The translations under genes and the position numbers were made by a program. A stretch of 64,000 nt of DNA from DATAEE01 sp036258175 (lineage in GTDB: Bacteria; Acidobacteriota; Vicinamibacteria; Vicinamibacterales; 2-12-FULL-66-21), in contig DATAEE010000027.1 of NCBI GenBank assembly GCA_036258175.1, positions 3,604 through 67,603 on the forward strand, given 5' to 3'. This document shows positions 1-7,575 of this stretch, in pieces. The notes below the pieces were generated by a model. It had not been told where the DNA came from. It searched no databases and saw nothing but the letters and a program-made list of their open reading frames with translations. How positions within the stretch are numbered: the first letter of the stretch is position 1; each line of letters opens with the position of its first letter.

Positions 1-618
1 GCCCGTGTCGGCCATCAGCGCTTCCTCCGATTCCGCTCCAGGAACTGTGAGTCCTCTGATCTCGCCGACCGGCAGATACTCGACCGAGACCGGCTCCTGC
101 GTGAGCGTGTTGACGAACCGGGTCGTCACGATCAGGACCTGGTCTACCTCTTTCTTCAGAAAGAGGTCGCGTGCGAAGCCGGCAATCGCTCTGGCTTCGG
201 GAAACGTCGGCGAATCGCCGTACGCGAACTCGGCGGCGAGTTGCCGCTTCGTGCGTGCGACGAATTGTGCCGCCTTCCGCCCGGCGGTGATGAAGATCGT
301 GGACTCGACTGGAAACTGCGACGCGACTCGGAAGACGTTCGTGTTGAGCGCGCCGCACAGCCCCTTGTCCGCTGCGATCAGAATAACTGCGCGACGGCGA
401 ACGGTGCGCACCTCCAGGAGCGGATGGGCGAAGAGGCGCGCGCGCGACGTCGCGCTCCGCTGGATGCGATACAGGAGCTGCGCAAACGGCTGCGATGCGG
501 TCGCGGCCTGCTGTGCCTTGCGCATCTTCGACGCCGCGACCATCTGCATGGCCCGGGTGATCTGCGCGGTGCCCGAGATCGATTTGATGCGCCTGCGGAG
601 TTCGCGTGGGCTCGCCAT
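1..618 (-). CDS. atpG: F1Fo-ATP synthase gamma subunit, partial (3' end off the left edge)
   Basis: Central rotor shaft of F1. The visible part begins MASPRELRRRIKSISGTAQI and continues with TRAMQMVAASK, the conserved N-terminal coiled-coil helix of gamma that sits inside the alpha3beta3 ring. The LIAADKGLCGALNTNV segment, also diagnostic of gamma, follows near residue 75. About 206 codons are present of the usual ~290; the C-terminal helix lies outside the window. The ATG at 618 sits only 2 bases from the atpA stop, so the gene is cotranscribed with atpA. atpD and atpC presumably follow to the left. Confidence 0.97.
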   Translation of the reverse strand, partial: MASPRELRRRIKSISGTAQITRAMQMVAASKMRKAQQAATASQPFAQLLYRIQRSATSRARLFAHPLLEVRTVRRRAVILIAADKGLCGALNTNVFRVASQFPVESTIFITAGRKAAQFVARTKRQLAAEFAYGDSPTFPEARAIAGFARDLFLKKEVDQVLIVTTRFVNTLTQEPVSVEYLPVGEIRGLTVPGAESEEALMADTG

Positions 619-620
619 TC

Positions 621-2153
621 CTATTTCCAGGTTTGCTTGAACTGGTCGGCAGCCGCTTTCAGCGCCCCGGTCAGTTCCGGGCTCAAGCTCTTTTCCGCAC
701 CGATCTTCTTGAGCAGCTCACCCTTCCGCGTGGTCAGGAAGTCGGTCCAGCCCGCCTGGAACTCCTTGATCCGCTCGACCGGCACGTCGTCCACGTACCC
801 GTTCTGAACCGCCCAGATGACGGCGACCTGCACTTCGACCGGGATCGGACTGTACTGAGGCTGCTTGAAGAGCTCGACAATCCGCTTCCCGCGATCGATC
901 TTGGCTTGCGTCGCCGTATCCAGTTCCGATCCGAACTGCGCGAATGCCGCCAGCTCCCTGAACTGCGCGAGGTCGCCCTTCAGCTGCCCGGCGACCTGCT
1001 TCATCGCTTTGAGCTGCGCGGCGGAGCCCACGCGCGACACGGAGATGCCGACGGAAATCGCCGGCCGGATGCCCTGATAGAAAAGATCGGTTTCCAGGAA
1101 GATTTGACCGTCCGTGATCGAGATGACGTTGGTCGGAATGTACGCCGACACGTCTCCTGACTGGGTTTCGATGATCGGCAGCGCCGTGAGCGACCCGTTG
1201 CCGTACTTTTCCCCGACCCGCGCGGCACGCTCGAGCAGGCGGCTGTGAAGATAGAACACGTCCCCCGGATACGCTTCCCGGCCGGACGGCCGTTTCAGCA
1301 CGAGCGAGACCTGACGGTAGGCGACTGCGTGCTTCGAGAGGTCGTCGTAGACGATCAGCGCGTCCATGCCGTTGTCCATGAACCATTCCCCCATCGCGGC
1401 GCCGGCAAACGGCGCGAGGTACTGGCTCGTGGCCGAATCGGCGGCGGGCGAGGCGAGGATGATGCTGTACGGCATCGCCCCCTCCTTCTCCAACGTCCCG
1501 ATAATCCTGGCGATGGTGGACTGCTTCTGGCCGATCGCCACGTAGATGCTGTAGAGAGGCCGGTAGCTGGTGTCGCCAGCCGCCTCGGCCGCCTTGTTCA
1601 AGCGCGCCTGGCTGATCATCGTATCGATGCAGATCGTCGTCTTGCCGGTTGACCGGTCGCCGATGATCAACTCGCGCTGGCCGCGGCCGATCGGGATCAT
1701 CGCGTCGATTGGCATGATCCCGGTCTGGACTGGCTGACCGATGGAGCGGCGCTTGATGATCCCGGGTGCCACCTTCTCTACCGGATACGCGGCTGTCCTG
1801 GGGATCGGACCCTTGCCGTCGAGCGGCTCACCGAGCGTGTTGACGACGCGGCCGAGGAGCCCCTTGCCGACCGGAACCTGGAGCAGCTTGCCGGTCGCGC
1901 GGACCTCGGCCCCCTCTTCGAGCCGCGTGTAGTCGCCGAGAATGATGACGCCGACTTCGGTCTCGTCGAGATTGAGCGCGAGGCCGGTGATCCCCTGGCC
2001 GAAGTCGAGCATCTCGTTCAGCATCACGTCGCCGAGGCCCTCGACCTTCGCGACGCCGTCGCCGATCTCGCGGATGATGCCGATCGTCTGCTTGGCGGTT
2101 GCCGCCTTGGCGCCGGCGATGTGCGCTTCTATTTCCTGAACGAGGTCAGCCAT
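621..2153 (-). CDS. atpA: F1Fo-ATP synthase alpha subunit
   Basis: Regulatory, non-catalytic nucleotide-binding subunit of F1, 510 residues, normal length. The P-loop GDRSTGKT lies near residue 170. The conserved GISVSRVGSAAQ segment, which carries the arginine that reaches into the catalytic beta site, lies near residue 370. The N-terminal helix (MADLVQEIEAHI) is the region that binds delta. It follows atpH by 9 bases and precedes atpG by 2, so it is inside the operon atpB-E-F-H-A-G. No unusual residues were seen. Confidence 0.99.
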   Translation of the reverse strand: MADLVQEIEAHIAGAKAATAKQTIGIIREIGDGVAKVEGLGDVMLNEMLDFGQGITGLALNLDETEVGVIILGDYTRLEEGAEVRATGKLLQVPVGKGLLGRVVNTLGEPLDGKGPIPRTAAYPVEKVAPGIIKRRSIGQPVQTGIMPIDAMIPIGRGQRELIIGDRSTGKTTICIDTMISQARLNKAAEAAGDTSYRPLYSIYVAIGQKQSTIARIIGTLEKEGAMPYSIILASPAADSATSQYLAPFAGAAMGEWFMDNGMDALIVYDDLSKHAVAYRQVSLVLKRPSGREAYPGDVFYLHSRLLERAARVGEKYGNGSLTALPIIETQSGDVSAYIPTNVISITDGQIFLETDLFYQGIRPAISVGISVSRVGSAAQLKAMKQVAGQLKGDLAQFRELAAFAQFGSELDTATQAKIDRGKRIVELFKQPQYSPIPVEVQVAVIWAVQNGYVDDVPVERIKEFQAGWTDFLTTRKGELLKKIGAEKSLSPELTGALKAAADQFKQTWK

Positions 2154-2162
2154 GTTGGTCCT

Positions 2163-2555
2163 TTACAAGCTGGATTCGAGCGCCGCCAGCCTGGCCCGCA
2201 CGCTTCCGTCGTAGACGTCGCTGGCGATCTTGATTCGCATCCCGCCGATCAGTTCCGGCTTTTCGCTGAAGGCCGTGGCCAGCGCGCCTCCGTAACGGCG
2301 CGTCAAGCTCTCCTGGACGTCCCGGCGCACATCGTCGGTCAGCGGCGTCGCGCTCTCGACGATCGCCGTGTGCCGATCGCGCTCCAGTCTCACCAGGCGC
2401 TGAAAGTCCGAAAGCACAGCGAGCGTCCCGCGGCGCTTCGACTCGGCGATCCGGCGCGCGATCTGCCGGACGCGCGCGTCATCGAGACGTCCGTCGGCCA
2501 TGGAGAGACGAAACAGTTGCCGGGCGGCCCGTTTCGACTTTCTCGTCGTCTTCAT
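2163..2555 (-). CDS. atpH: F1Fo-ATP synthase delta subunit, short form
   Basis: Peripheral-stalk subunit joining subunit b to the top of F1. It has only 130 residues against about 175-180 in the common form. The C-terminal signature GGMRIKIASDVYDGSVRARL is intact. The N-terminal helical bundle is shortened and starts KRAARQLFRLSMADGRLDDARV. I recall a similar compact delta in some Verrucomicrobia and related phyla, so this is probably a lineage form rather than a truncation. The start is the ATG at 2555; the 92 bases between it and the atpF stop are filled by a structured dispersed repeat. Confidence 0.88.
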   Translation of the reverse strand: MKTTRKSKRAARQLFRLSMADGRLDDARVRQIARRIAESKRRGTLAVLSDFQRLVRLERDRHTAIVESATPLTDDVRRDVQESLTRRYGGALATAFSEKPELIGGMRIKIASDVYDGSVRARLAALESSL

Positions 2556-2561
2556 ATTCTC

Positions 2562-2648
2562 GTGGGGCTCCGCCCCACCCCCCGGCTCGGTCGCTTGCGG
2601 GGGCCCCTAAGCCCCGCGCCGCTCCCTCGCAGGCGCGCCGTGCGCGCC
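2562..2648 (-). repeat. 87-bp dispersed structured repeat, copy 1, in the atpF-atpH gap
   Basis: Read on the minus strand, this starts GGCGCGCACGGCGCGCC, passes through GCGAGGGAGCGG and GCGACCGAGCCGGGG, and ends in the hairpin GTGGGGCGGAGCCCCAC, six bases before the atpH ATG. The plus-strand copy at 47476-47561 matches it almost base for base with a few substitutions. It fills the whole space between the atpF stop and the atpH start. It is GC-rich with several self-complementary segments, so it probably folds in the atp mRNA. Function is unknown. Confidence 0.85.
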
Positions 2649-3190
2649 TATTGCAGTTGCCGTACGGTTTCCTCTGTGAGACGCCGGTGATCCTCCGCCG
2701 TCAGGATCTTGCCCGTGACCGTGGCCGCGGTTTGAACGACGAGCCGGCCAACCTCGCGCTTCACTTCCGCCAGCACGCGGGCTCGGTCCCGCTCGGCGGC
2801 CTCGCGCGCCCGAGCGAGGATGTCTTCGGCGGCAGCGATCGCTTTCTGCGTCTCTTCCACCTGGACGCGAGCGGCCGCCGCGCGGGCCTCCTCGATCAAC
2901 TGCTTTCCTTCGGCGCCCGCCTTCGTCAGCACTTCATGGCGCTCGAACTCAATCCGCGCCAGCTCCGCCTTGATCTTTTCCGCATTGGCCAGACCGCTGG
3001 CGATCTGCTCCCGCCGCGCGTCGAGCATGCGGAGAATCGGTTTGTAGGCGAACAGATACAGCACGACACAGACGATGCCGAAGCTGATCATCTGGGCGCC
3101 CAGGTGAGGCCAGTCGACGCCGAAGGTGCGCGCGACCTGCTCGATCTGTCCGCCGCTCTCCGCCGCGGCCTGCACCGCCAGGAAATGCAT
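2648..3190 (-). CDS. atpF: F1Fo-ATP synthase subunit b
   Basis: Membrane-anchored peripheral-stalk subunit of 180 residues. One transmembrane helix (about residues 32-50, around MISFGIVCVVLYLFAYKPIL) is followed by RMLDARREQIASGL, the typical start of the b dimerisation helix, and a long charged alanine-rich coiled coil to the end. A 30-residue hydrophilic stretch precedes the helix, which is longer than in E. coli b. The stop abuts the dispersed repeat at 2562-2648. It lies 4 bases downstream of atpE. Confidence 0.95.
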   Translation of the reverse strand: MHFLAVQAAAESGGQIEQVARTFGVDWPHLGAQMISFGIVCVVLYLFAYKPILRMLDARREQIASGLANAEKIKAELARIEFERHEVLTKAGAEGKQLIEEARAAAARVQVEETQKAIAAAEDILARAREAAERDRARVLAEVKREVGRLVVQTAATVTGKILTAEDHRRLTEETVRQLQ

Positions 3191-3194
3191 GGCG

Positions 3195-3383
3195 CTACTG
3201 AACGAGGAACAGGGCGTAGAACACGATCGCTTCCGCGAAGGCGATGGCCAGAATCGACTGGACCATGATCTTCGTGGACGCTCCGGGGTTTCGCCCGACC
3301 GCCGCCGACGCTCCCATGCCGATCAGCCCGACGCCAATCGCGGCGCCCAACGCTGCCAGCCCTACGTGCAAACTGCCAATCAT
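3195..3383 (-). CDS. atpE: F1Fo-ATP synthase subunit c
   Basis: Proteolipid of the rotor ring, 62 residues, which is short for the family. Two hydrophobic helices flank the polar loop RNPG (residues 31-34) that contacts gamma and epsilon. The ion-carrying glutamate is E51 in AIAFAEAIVFYALF. The residue after it is alanine, and helix 1 has no glutamine at the sodium-ligand position, so proton coupling is more likely than sodium; this is inferred by comparison with the sodium-type motif. It lies between atpB and atpF. Confidence 0.96.
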   Translation of the reverse strand: MIGSLHVGLAALGAAIGVGLIGMGASAAVGRNPGASTKIMVQSILAIAFAEAIVFYALFLVQ

Positions 3384-3407
3384 GTGTAGTGTCCTTTCTG
3401 CGTTCTT

Positions 3408-4259
3408 TCAGCCGTGCGCAGGCGCGTGACCGGTTTCTTCGTGATGACAAATCAGGAGCGTGAAGACGGCAGTCAACAGCATGAACACCATCGCCTGGAC
3501 CAGACCCACCAGGAGCTCCATGAAATAGAACGGAATCGGCAGCAGCCAGCCCAGGCCCGGCACGATCGTGGCCATGGCCTCGAGCATGTTCTCACCGGCG
3601 AAGATGTTGCCGTACAGACGAAAGCTCAACGAGACCGGCCGAAACAGAATGGAAACAATCTCCAGCAAGCCGGCCGCAAAGAACACGACGATCATCAGAA
3701 TCTTCAGGACGCCCTCGGTTTCCCCCTTCGGAGCGAAGAGCTCCTTGGCAACGCCGCGTGCCCCGACTTCCTGGAACGCCCAGACGATCCAGCACGCGAA
3801 GAAAATCAGCGCCATCGCCAGCGTGAGATTGAGATCGGCATTGGCGCCGCGAAACAGCGGCTGATCGATCCTGAAACCGTGCTCTGTCTGATGCCCCCAC
3901 CCGATCGTCCCGACGCCGGGCACGAGGCCGATCCAGTTGCAGGCAAGGATGAAGATGAAGATGGTCGCGAAAAACCAGAACGTCCGGTCGACGAGGTGGC
4001 GGCCGATGATGCTCTCCAGAAGGCCGTAGAGGCTTTCCACGAGCCACTCGAAAAAGTTCTGCACCCCGCTCGGCACCTGGGTCATCTTCCGCGTCGCCAT
4101 TTGCGCGAAGACGATGAGGCCGACCGCCACGATCCATGTGACGACCATCGAGTTCGTGATGGGAAACCCGAAGACGCGCCCGATCTCGACCGCCTTCTGC
4201 GGCAGGCCGTGCTCCACGGGTTCGGCGAGAGCAAAGCAGACGACGGCGGGGATGGTCAT
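3408..4259 (-). CDS. atpB: F1Fo-ATP synthase subunit a
   Basis: Stator channel subunit forming the ion half-channels against the c ring. It has 283 residues and several transmembrane helices. The essential arginine is R214 in SLSFRLYGNIFAGEN. A loop between helices around residues 118-140 (GWGHQTEHGFRIDQP) is typical of atpB in this part of the tree. It is the first gene of the operon. The ATG at 4259 is about 14 bases downstream of the start point predicted from a sigma54 element at 4284-4299. No atpI or atpZ precedes it. Confidence 0.97.
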   Translation of the reverse strand: MTIPAVVCFALAEPVEHGLPQKAVEIGRVFGFPITNSMVVTWIVAVGLIVFAQMATRKMTQVPSGVQNFFEWLVESLYGLLESIIGRHLVDRTFWFFATIFIFILACNWIGLVPGVGTIGWGHQTEHGFRIDQPLFRGANADLNLTLAMALIFFACWIVWAFQEVGARGVAKELFAPKGETEGVLKILMIVVFFAAGLLEIVSILFRPVSLSFRLYGNIFAGENMLEAMATIVPGLGWLLPIPFYFMELLVGLVQAMVFMLLTAVFTLLICHHEETGHAPAHG

Positions 4260-4283
4260 TTGCGGTGTGTGTGTCCCCGGGAC

Positions 4284-4299
4284 AGCACGGGGCGTGCCA
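4284..4299 (-). promoter_or_regulatory. Predicted sigma54 (-24/-12) promoter of the ATP synthase operon
   Basis: The minus strand reads TGGCACGCCCCGTGCT, one mismatch from the sigma54 consensus TGGCACGNNNNTTGCW, with GG and GC exactly 10 bases apart. The predicted start near 4273 leaves a short leader before atpB at 4259. The paired TCCGG boxes at 4395-4427 lie about 100 bp upstream, a normal distance for a sigma54 activator. Sigma54 control of ATP synthase would be unusual. Confidence 0.7.
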
Positions 4300-4394
4300 C
4301 AAGTCGATCGGGCTCTGCGGTTCGCGAAAGTCTGATTTCAAAAGCGCTTGACCCGCGAGCGGCGGCGCGCGACGCTACTAGCCCTCGGGAGCCC

Positions 4395-4427
4395 TCCGGT
4401 ATGCCGGACGTTCTCCGCGATGCCGGA
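4395..4427. promoter_or_regulatory. Tandem activator boxes A (two TCCGG palindromes, 19 bp apart)
   Basis: Box 1 at 4395-4408 is TCCGGTATGCCGGA and box 2 at 4414-4427 is TCCGCGATGCCGGA; their starts are 19 bp apart. They lie between two divergent sigma54-like promoters (4284-4299 minus, 4469-4484 plus), so one pair could serve both. Related pairs occur at 7078, 18247 and 27804, with a single box at 23667. The likely binders are the three Fis-type activators encoded in this window, one of which lies in the operon to the right. Confidence 0.75.
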
Positions 4428-4468
4428 GCCGACGGGACACTCTGGACGCAGATGCCGTGTAACACCGG

Positions 4469-4484
4469 TGGTACGCCTGCTGCA
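4469..4484 (+). promoter_or_regulatory. Predicted sigma54 promoter of the secreted protein-EBP1 operon
   Basis: TGGTACGCCTGCTGCA has the GG-N10-GC spacing of a -24/-12 element and keeps the flanking T, ACG and CTGCA positions. The predicted start is near 4495, about 34 bases before the ATG at 4529. Boxes A end 42 bp upstream of the -24 element. Since the activator gene at 5098 is in this operon, this implies autoregulation. Confidence 0.68.
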
Positions 4485-4528
4485 AGATGCCGTGTCCACG
4501 TGAGCCATCCCGCGAGAGAGAGGATGCG

Positions 4529-5101
4529 ATGATGCTCGGAGAAAGAGCGACGACCGGTTTGATTTCGTTGGCGATGCTGTCGGTGGTGGTGTCTTCCGCC
4601 TACGCCCAGACGGGTTCCGAGACGTTCACCGCCACGGCGGCGGTCAAGACGGCCGGTTCGGCTGCGGCAAGCGCACCGGTGACGATTACGGTTACTCGCA
4701 AGATGCCACAGAGCGAAGCCGACAAGCTGCTCGCCGCCTTCAAGTCCGGCGGCGCCGCAGAGTTGCGGAAGGCGCTCGTTGGCGTTCCGCCCACGGGTTC
4801 CGTCCAACTCGGTGCCGGAAAACCGACGCAAACCCGGATGACGATCGAGCGAACCACCGACAAGGGCCGGCTCCTGACGATCGTGACCGACACCCCCATC
4901 CTCTTTCTGGGCGCCGGCGTCACGGGCGCCAAGCCCAAAGAGGGCTACGACTTCGCCATCATCGACCTCGAAGTGGACGCCAAGGGGGCCGGTTCGGGAA
5001 CACTCGCGCCCGCAGCCAAGGTCACGGTGAAAGAGGGCGTGTTCGTGGTGGAGGACTATGCGTCCGAGCTCGTCAAGCTGACCGGCGTCGCGAGGAAGTG
5101 A
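4529..5101 (+). CDS. Secreted protein of unknown function, cotranscribed with EBP1
   Basis: I do not recognise the family. From the ATG at 4529 the product has 190 residues. It has a clear Sec signal peptide (hydrophobic ISLAMLSVVVSSAYA, cleavage near AYA-QT), a threonine- and alanine-rich stretch, then a mixed alpha/beta region with charged segments such as RTTDKGRLLTIVTDTPILFL. A GAGAGAGG ribosome site supports 4529 over an upstream in-frame ATG at 4487, which would lie before the predicted transcription start. The stop overlaps the GTG of EBP1 in a GTGA arrangement, so the two are translationally coupled. A periplasmic partner or reporter for the regulator is possible but unproven. Confidence 0.75.
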   Translation: MMLGERATTGLISLAMLSVVVSSAYAQTGSETFTATAAVKTAGSAAASAPVTITVTRKMPQSEADKLLAAFKSGGAAELRKALVGVPPTGSVQLGAGKPTQTRMTIERTTDKGRLLTIVTDTPILFLGAGVTGAKPKEGYDFAIIDLEVDAKGAGSGTLAPAAKVTVKEGVFVVEDYASELVKLTGVARK

Positions 5102-7047
5102 GTTCCGGGGAAGTGAGCCCATTGGCGCGTGAGACCATCGACACGACGCGAACGTCTCAGCTGGCCGTCGAGGCCTCGCCGAGCGGCGTCCTGCTCGTGA
5201 CTTCGGACGGAACGATCGTCCTGGTCAATCGCGAGCTGGAGCGACAGTTCGGCTACGTGCGGGACGAACTGGTCGGCCAGTCCGTCAACCTGCTGTTGCC
5301 GGAGGATGACGCTCTCGCGCGTGTCATTGAAACCGAGTCCGTCGTCGAGGGGCGTGAGATTCACGGACGCCGCAAAGACGGCTCCCTCATCCCGGTCGAA
5401 ATCGAGCTCACGCCGCTGCATGAGGCAGGCCGTGTGCTCGTGCTGGCGTCGGTCGTCGACATCACCGAGCGACAGCAGGTCGAAGACATCCATCGGAAGG
5501 CGCTCGAGAATCAGCTCGCGTTCGAGCGGCTCGTTGCGGAGCTCTCCGCACGATTCATCGACATTCACCCGGAGCAGATCGAATCGTCGATTCAGGATGG
5601 CCTGCGCCGGATCGTCGAATCGTTTGACCTCGACCGGGGCCTCTTTTACGCAATCGAACCGGACGGCGTGTTTTCTGACATCACGAGTTGGACGGGCCCG
5701 GATATCCCGAGCATCCCGCGGCGGGTGTCCGCGAAGGAACGCTTTCCGTTTACCCTCGAGCGGATCCTGTCGGGGGACGTCGTGTCGTTCTCGACGCTTG
5801 GCGAAATTCCAGACGAGCGAGACCGGGAATCGTTCCGAGCGCTCGGAACGAAATCGGCCGTCATCGTATCCATGTCAGTGGCAGGACGAGTGGCCGGGGC
5901 CGTCGGTTTCAGCACGGTGCGCGCCGAGCGGACGTGGGCGCCGCCGGTCGTGCACCGGTTCAAAGTCATCGCAAGCGTCTTCGCCCAGGTCATGTCGCGG
6001 CGCCAGAGTGAAGCCACCCTCCGAAACGCCCTGGCCGAAGTGGAGCGTCTGAAGGAAGACCTCCAGGTCGAGAACGTGCACCTGCGGCGCGAAGTGCGCG
6101 AATGGTCAGGACCTGCGCCGATCGTCGGGCAGAGTGCGGCGATCCGGCAGGTGCTGGAGCAAATCGAGCAGGTGGCCGCGACAGATTCGACGGTCCTGCT
6201 GCTCGGCGAAACGGGAACCGGCAAAGAGCTGTTCGCGACGCAGATCCACGAACTCGGTCCGCGCCGCGACCGACCGATGGTGCGTACGAATTGCGCGGCG
6301 ATTCCATCGACGCTCATCGAGAGCGAGTTGTTCGGCCGGGAAAAGGGAGCGTTTACCGGGGCGCTGGCCCGGCAGGTCGGCCGGTTCGAGCTCGCAAGCG
6401 GGTCGACGATTTTTCTTGACGAGATTGGAGACCTGCCGTCCGACGTGCAGGTGAAGCTGCTGCGTGTTCTGGAGGAGGGAACCATCGAGCGGCTCGGAAG
6501 CCCGCATCCGATCAAGGTCAACACTCGAATCATCGCGGCGACGCACCGGAACCTGGAGCGGCGCGTAGCTGAAGGGGCGTTCCGAAGCGACCTCTACTAC
6601 CGGCTCAACGTCTTCCCCATTCGCGTGCCGCCGCTGCGGGAACGCGTGGACGATATTCAGATGCTGGCCTGGCGCTTCGTCGAGGAATTCTCGCGGACCT
6701 TTGGCAGACACGTGGAGGAGATCACGCCCGAAAGTCTGAGCGCGCTCAGGCACTATCCGTGGCCGGGCAACATCCGGGAACTGCGCAACGTCGTCGAGCG
6801 CGCGATGATCACGGCTTCGGGTCCTCGCCTGACCATCGCCCCGCCGCTCCTGTCGCCGGCCGCCGCGCGGCGAAGTCCCAAACTCGTGGACGTGGAGACC
6901 GAGCACATCCGCGGAGTACTGGAGAGTACCGGCTGGCGAATCCGCGGCCCCGGCGGCGCCGCGGACCGGCTCGGGCTCAAGCCCACGACGCTCGAAACGC
7001 GGATGGCAAAGCTCGGGCTCAAACGTCCGGGAACACAGCCCCACTAA
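5098..7047 (+). CDS. Sigma54-dependent activator EBP1 (PAS-GAF-AAA+-Fis HTH)
   Basis: Predicted enhancer-binding protein of 649 residues. Order: PAS (about 20-125), GAF (about 145-300), a linker coiled coil (about 305-335), and an AAA+ domain. The AAA+ domain has Walker A GETGTGK at 370-376, the sigma54-contact loop GAFTGA at 417-422 and Walker B IFLDEIG at 438-444. A Fis-type HTH follows at about 612-645 (GPGGAADRLGLKPTTLETRM). There is no receiver domain, so activity is probably set by a ligand at PAS or GAF. The GTG at 5098 overlaps the preceding stop; a GTG at 5113 is the alternative. EBP2 and EBP3 are full-length paralogues with nearly the same HTH. Confidence 0.93.
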   Translation: MSSGEVSPLARETIDTTRTSQLAVEASPSGVLLVTSDGTIVLVNRELERQFGYVRDELVGQSVNLLLPEDDALARVIETESVVEGREIHGRRKDGSLIPVEIELTPLHEAGRVLVLASVVDITERQQVEDIHRKALENQLAFERLVAELSARFIDIHPEQIESSIQDGLRRIVESFDLDRGLFYAIEPDGVFSDITSWTGPDIPSIPRRVSAKERFPFTLERILSGDVVSFSTLGEIPDERDRESFRALGTKSAVIVSMSVAGRVAGAVGFSTVRAERTWAPPVVHRFKVIASVFAQVMSRRQSEATLRNALAEVERLKEDLQVENVHLRREVREWSGPAPIVGQSAAIRQVLEQIEQVAATDSTVLLLGETGTGKELFATQIHELGPRRDRPMVRTNCAAIPSTLIESELFGREKGAFTGALARQVGRFELASGSTIFLDEIGDLPSDVQVKLLRVLEEGTIERLGSPHPIKVNTRIIAATHRNLERRVAEGAFRSDLYYRLNVFPIRVPPLRERVDDIQMLAWRFVEEFSRTFGRHVEEITPESLSALRHYPWPGNIRELRNVVERAMITASGPRLTIAPPLLSPAAARRSPKLVDVETEHIRGVLESTGWRIRGPGGAADRLGLKPTTLETRMAKLGLKRPGTQPH

Positions 7048-7077
7048 GCCCCATAGCGCAGTCGCGTTCTGCCAGCC

Positions 7078-7110
7078 TCCGGCATGCCGGGGAGCCTCTG
7101 CGATTCCGGG
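7078..7110. promoter_or_regulatory. Tandem activator boxes B
   Basis: TCCGGCATGCCGGG (7078-7091) and TCTGCGATTCCGGG (7097-7110) have starts 19 bp apart, as at 4395, 18247 and 27804. They lie just after the EBP1 stop and about 100 bp upstream of a sigma54-like promoter at 7211. The pair probably activates the ABM-ppk2-DUF3300 operon. Confidence 0.72.
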
Positions 7111-7210
7111 GGGGATGGTCGCATCGGCCCGCTCCGGTCGAGCCACGGAGAAGCAGCCAAGGTATTCATCCGGCTGCAGTAACGGGTCGCGGCGCTGATA
7201 GCTGACGGCG

Positions 7211-7226
7211 TGGAACGACTGCTGCT
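7211..7226 (+). promoter_or_regulatory. Predicted sigma54 promoter of the ABM-ppk2 operon
   Basis: TGGAACGACTGCTGCT has exact GG-N10-GC spacing and matches the 4469 element at most positions. The predicted start near 7237 falls at the beginning of the first gene, so that mRNA would be nearly leaderless if translation starts at 7239. If that is wrong, either the promoter call or the start codon needs revision. Confidence 0.62.
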
Positions 7227-7238
7227 ATGCGGGATGGC

Positions 7239-7565
7239 ATGGTGAGGCTGGCCGTGGCGCTGAGAGGGTCGGCGCGCCACGCTCAGGAGCTCGTCGAAAC
7301 CTTCCGCTTCCTGATCGTGAGCACCCGGCTCGAACCAGGCTGTCTGGGTTGCTCCGCGTGGGCGGACCCGGACTCGACCGTTCACTACGTCGAGGAATGG
7401 ACGACCGAACCCGAGATGCGGCGCCGCGTGCAGTCCGCGAACTTCACATCACTTCTGGCGGTGCTCGAAGCCGCACGCGAGCCGCCGCGCATCCAGTTTC
7501 AGTTCGTTTCGACCACGCGCGGGCTCGACTACGTGGAGGAAGTCAGGCGCGACTCCGTGAGCTGA
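7239..7565 (+). CDS. Antibiotic biosynthesis monooxygenase (ABM)-fold small protein
   Basis: A 108-residue ferredoxin-like dimeric alpha/beta-barrel protein. Signs of the family are the N-terminal strand MVRLAVALRGS, the motif TRLEPGCLGCSAWADPD and the strand VHYVEEWTTEPEMRRRVQS. Such proteins are small oxygenases or ligand-binding dimers; no substrate can be inferred. The ATG at 7239 was chosen over 7227 because 7227 would precede the predicted sigma54 start site; GTG 7242 is also possible. It is first in an operon with ppk2, 10 bases before the next gene. Confidence 0.78.
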   Translation: MVRLAVALRGSARHAQELVETFRFLIVSTRLEPGCLGCSAWADPDSTVHYVEEWTTEPEMRRRVQSANFTSLLAVLEAAREPPRIQFQFVSTTRGLDYVEEVRRDSVS

Positions 7566-7575
7566 CGGCGACCCG

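Noticed and set aside
3414..4532. Long plus-strand reading frame opposite atpB
   Set aside because: Antisense to a conserved gene; high GC makes such open frames frequent.
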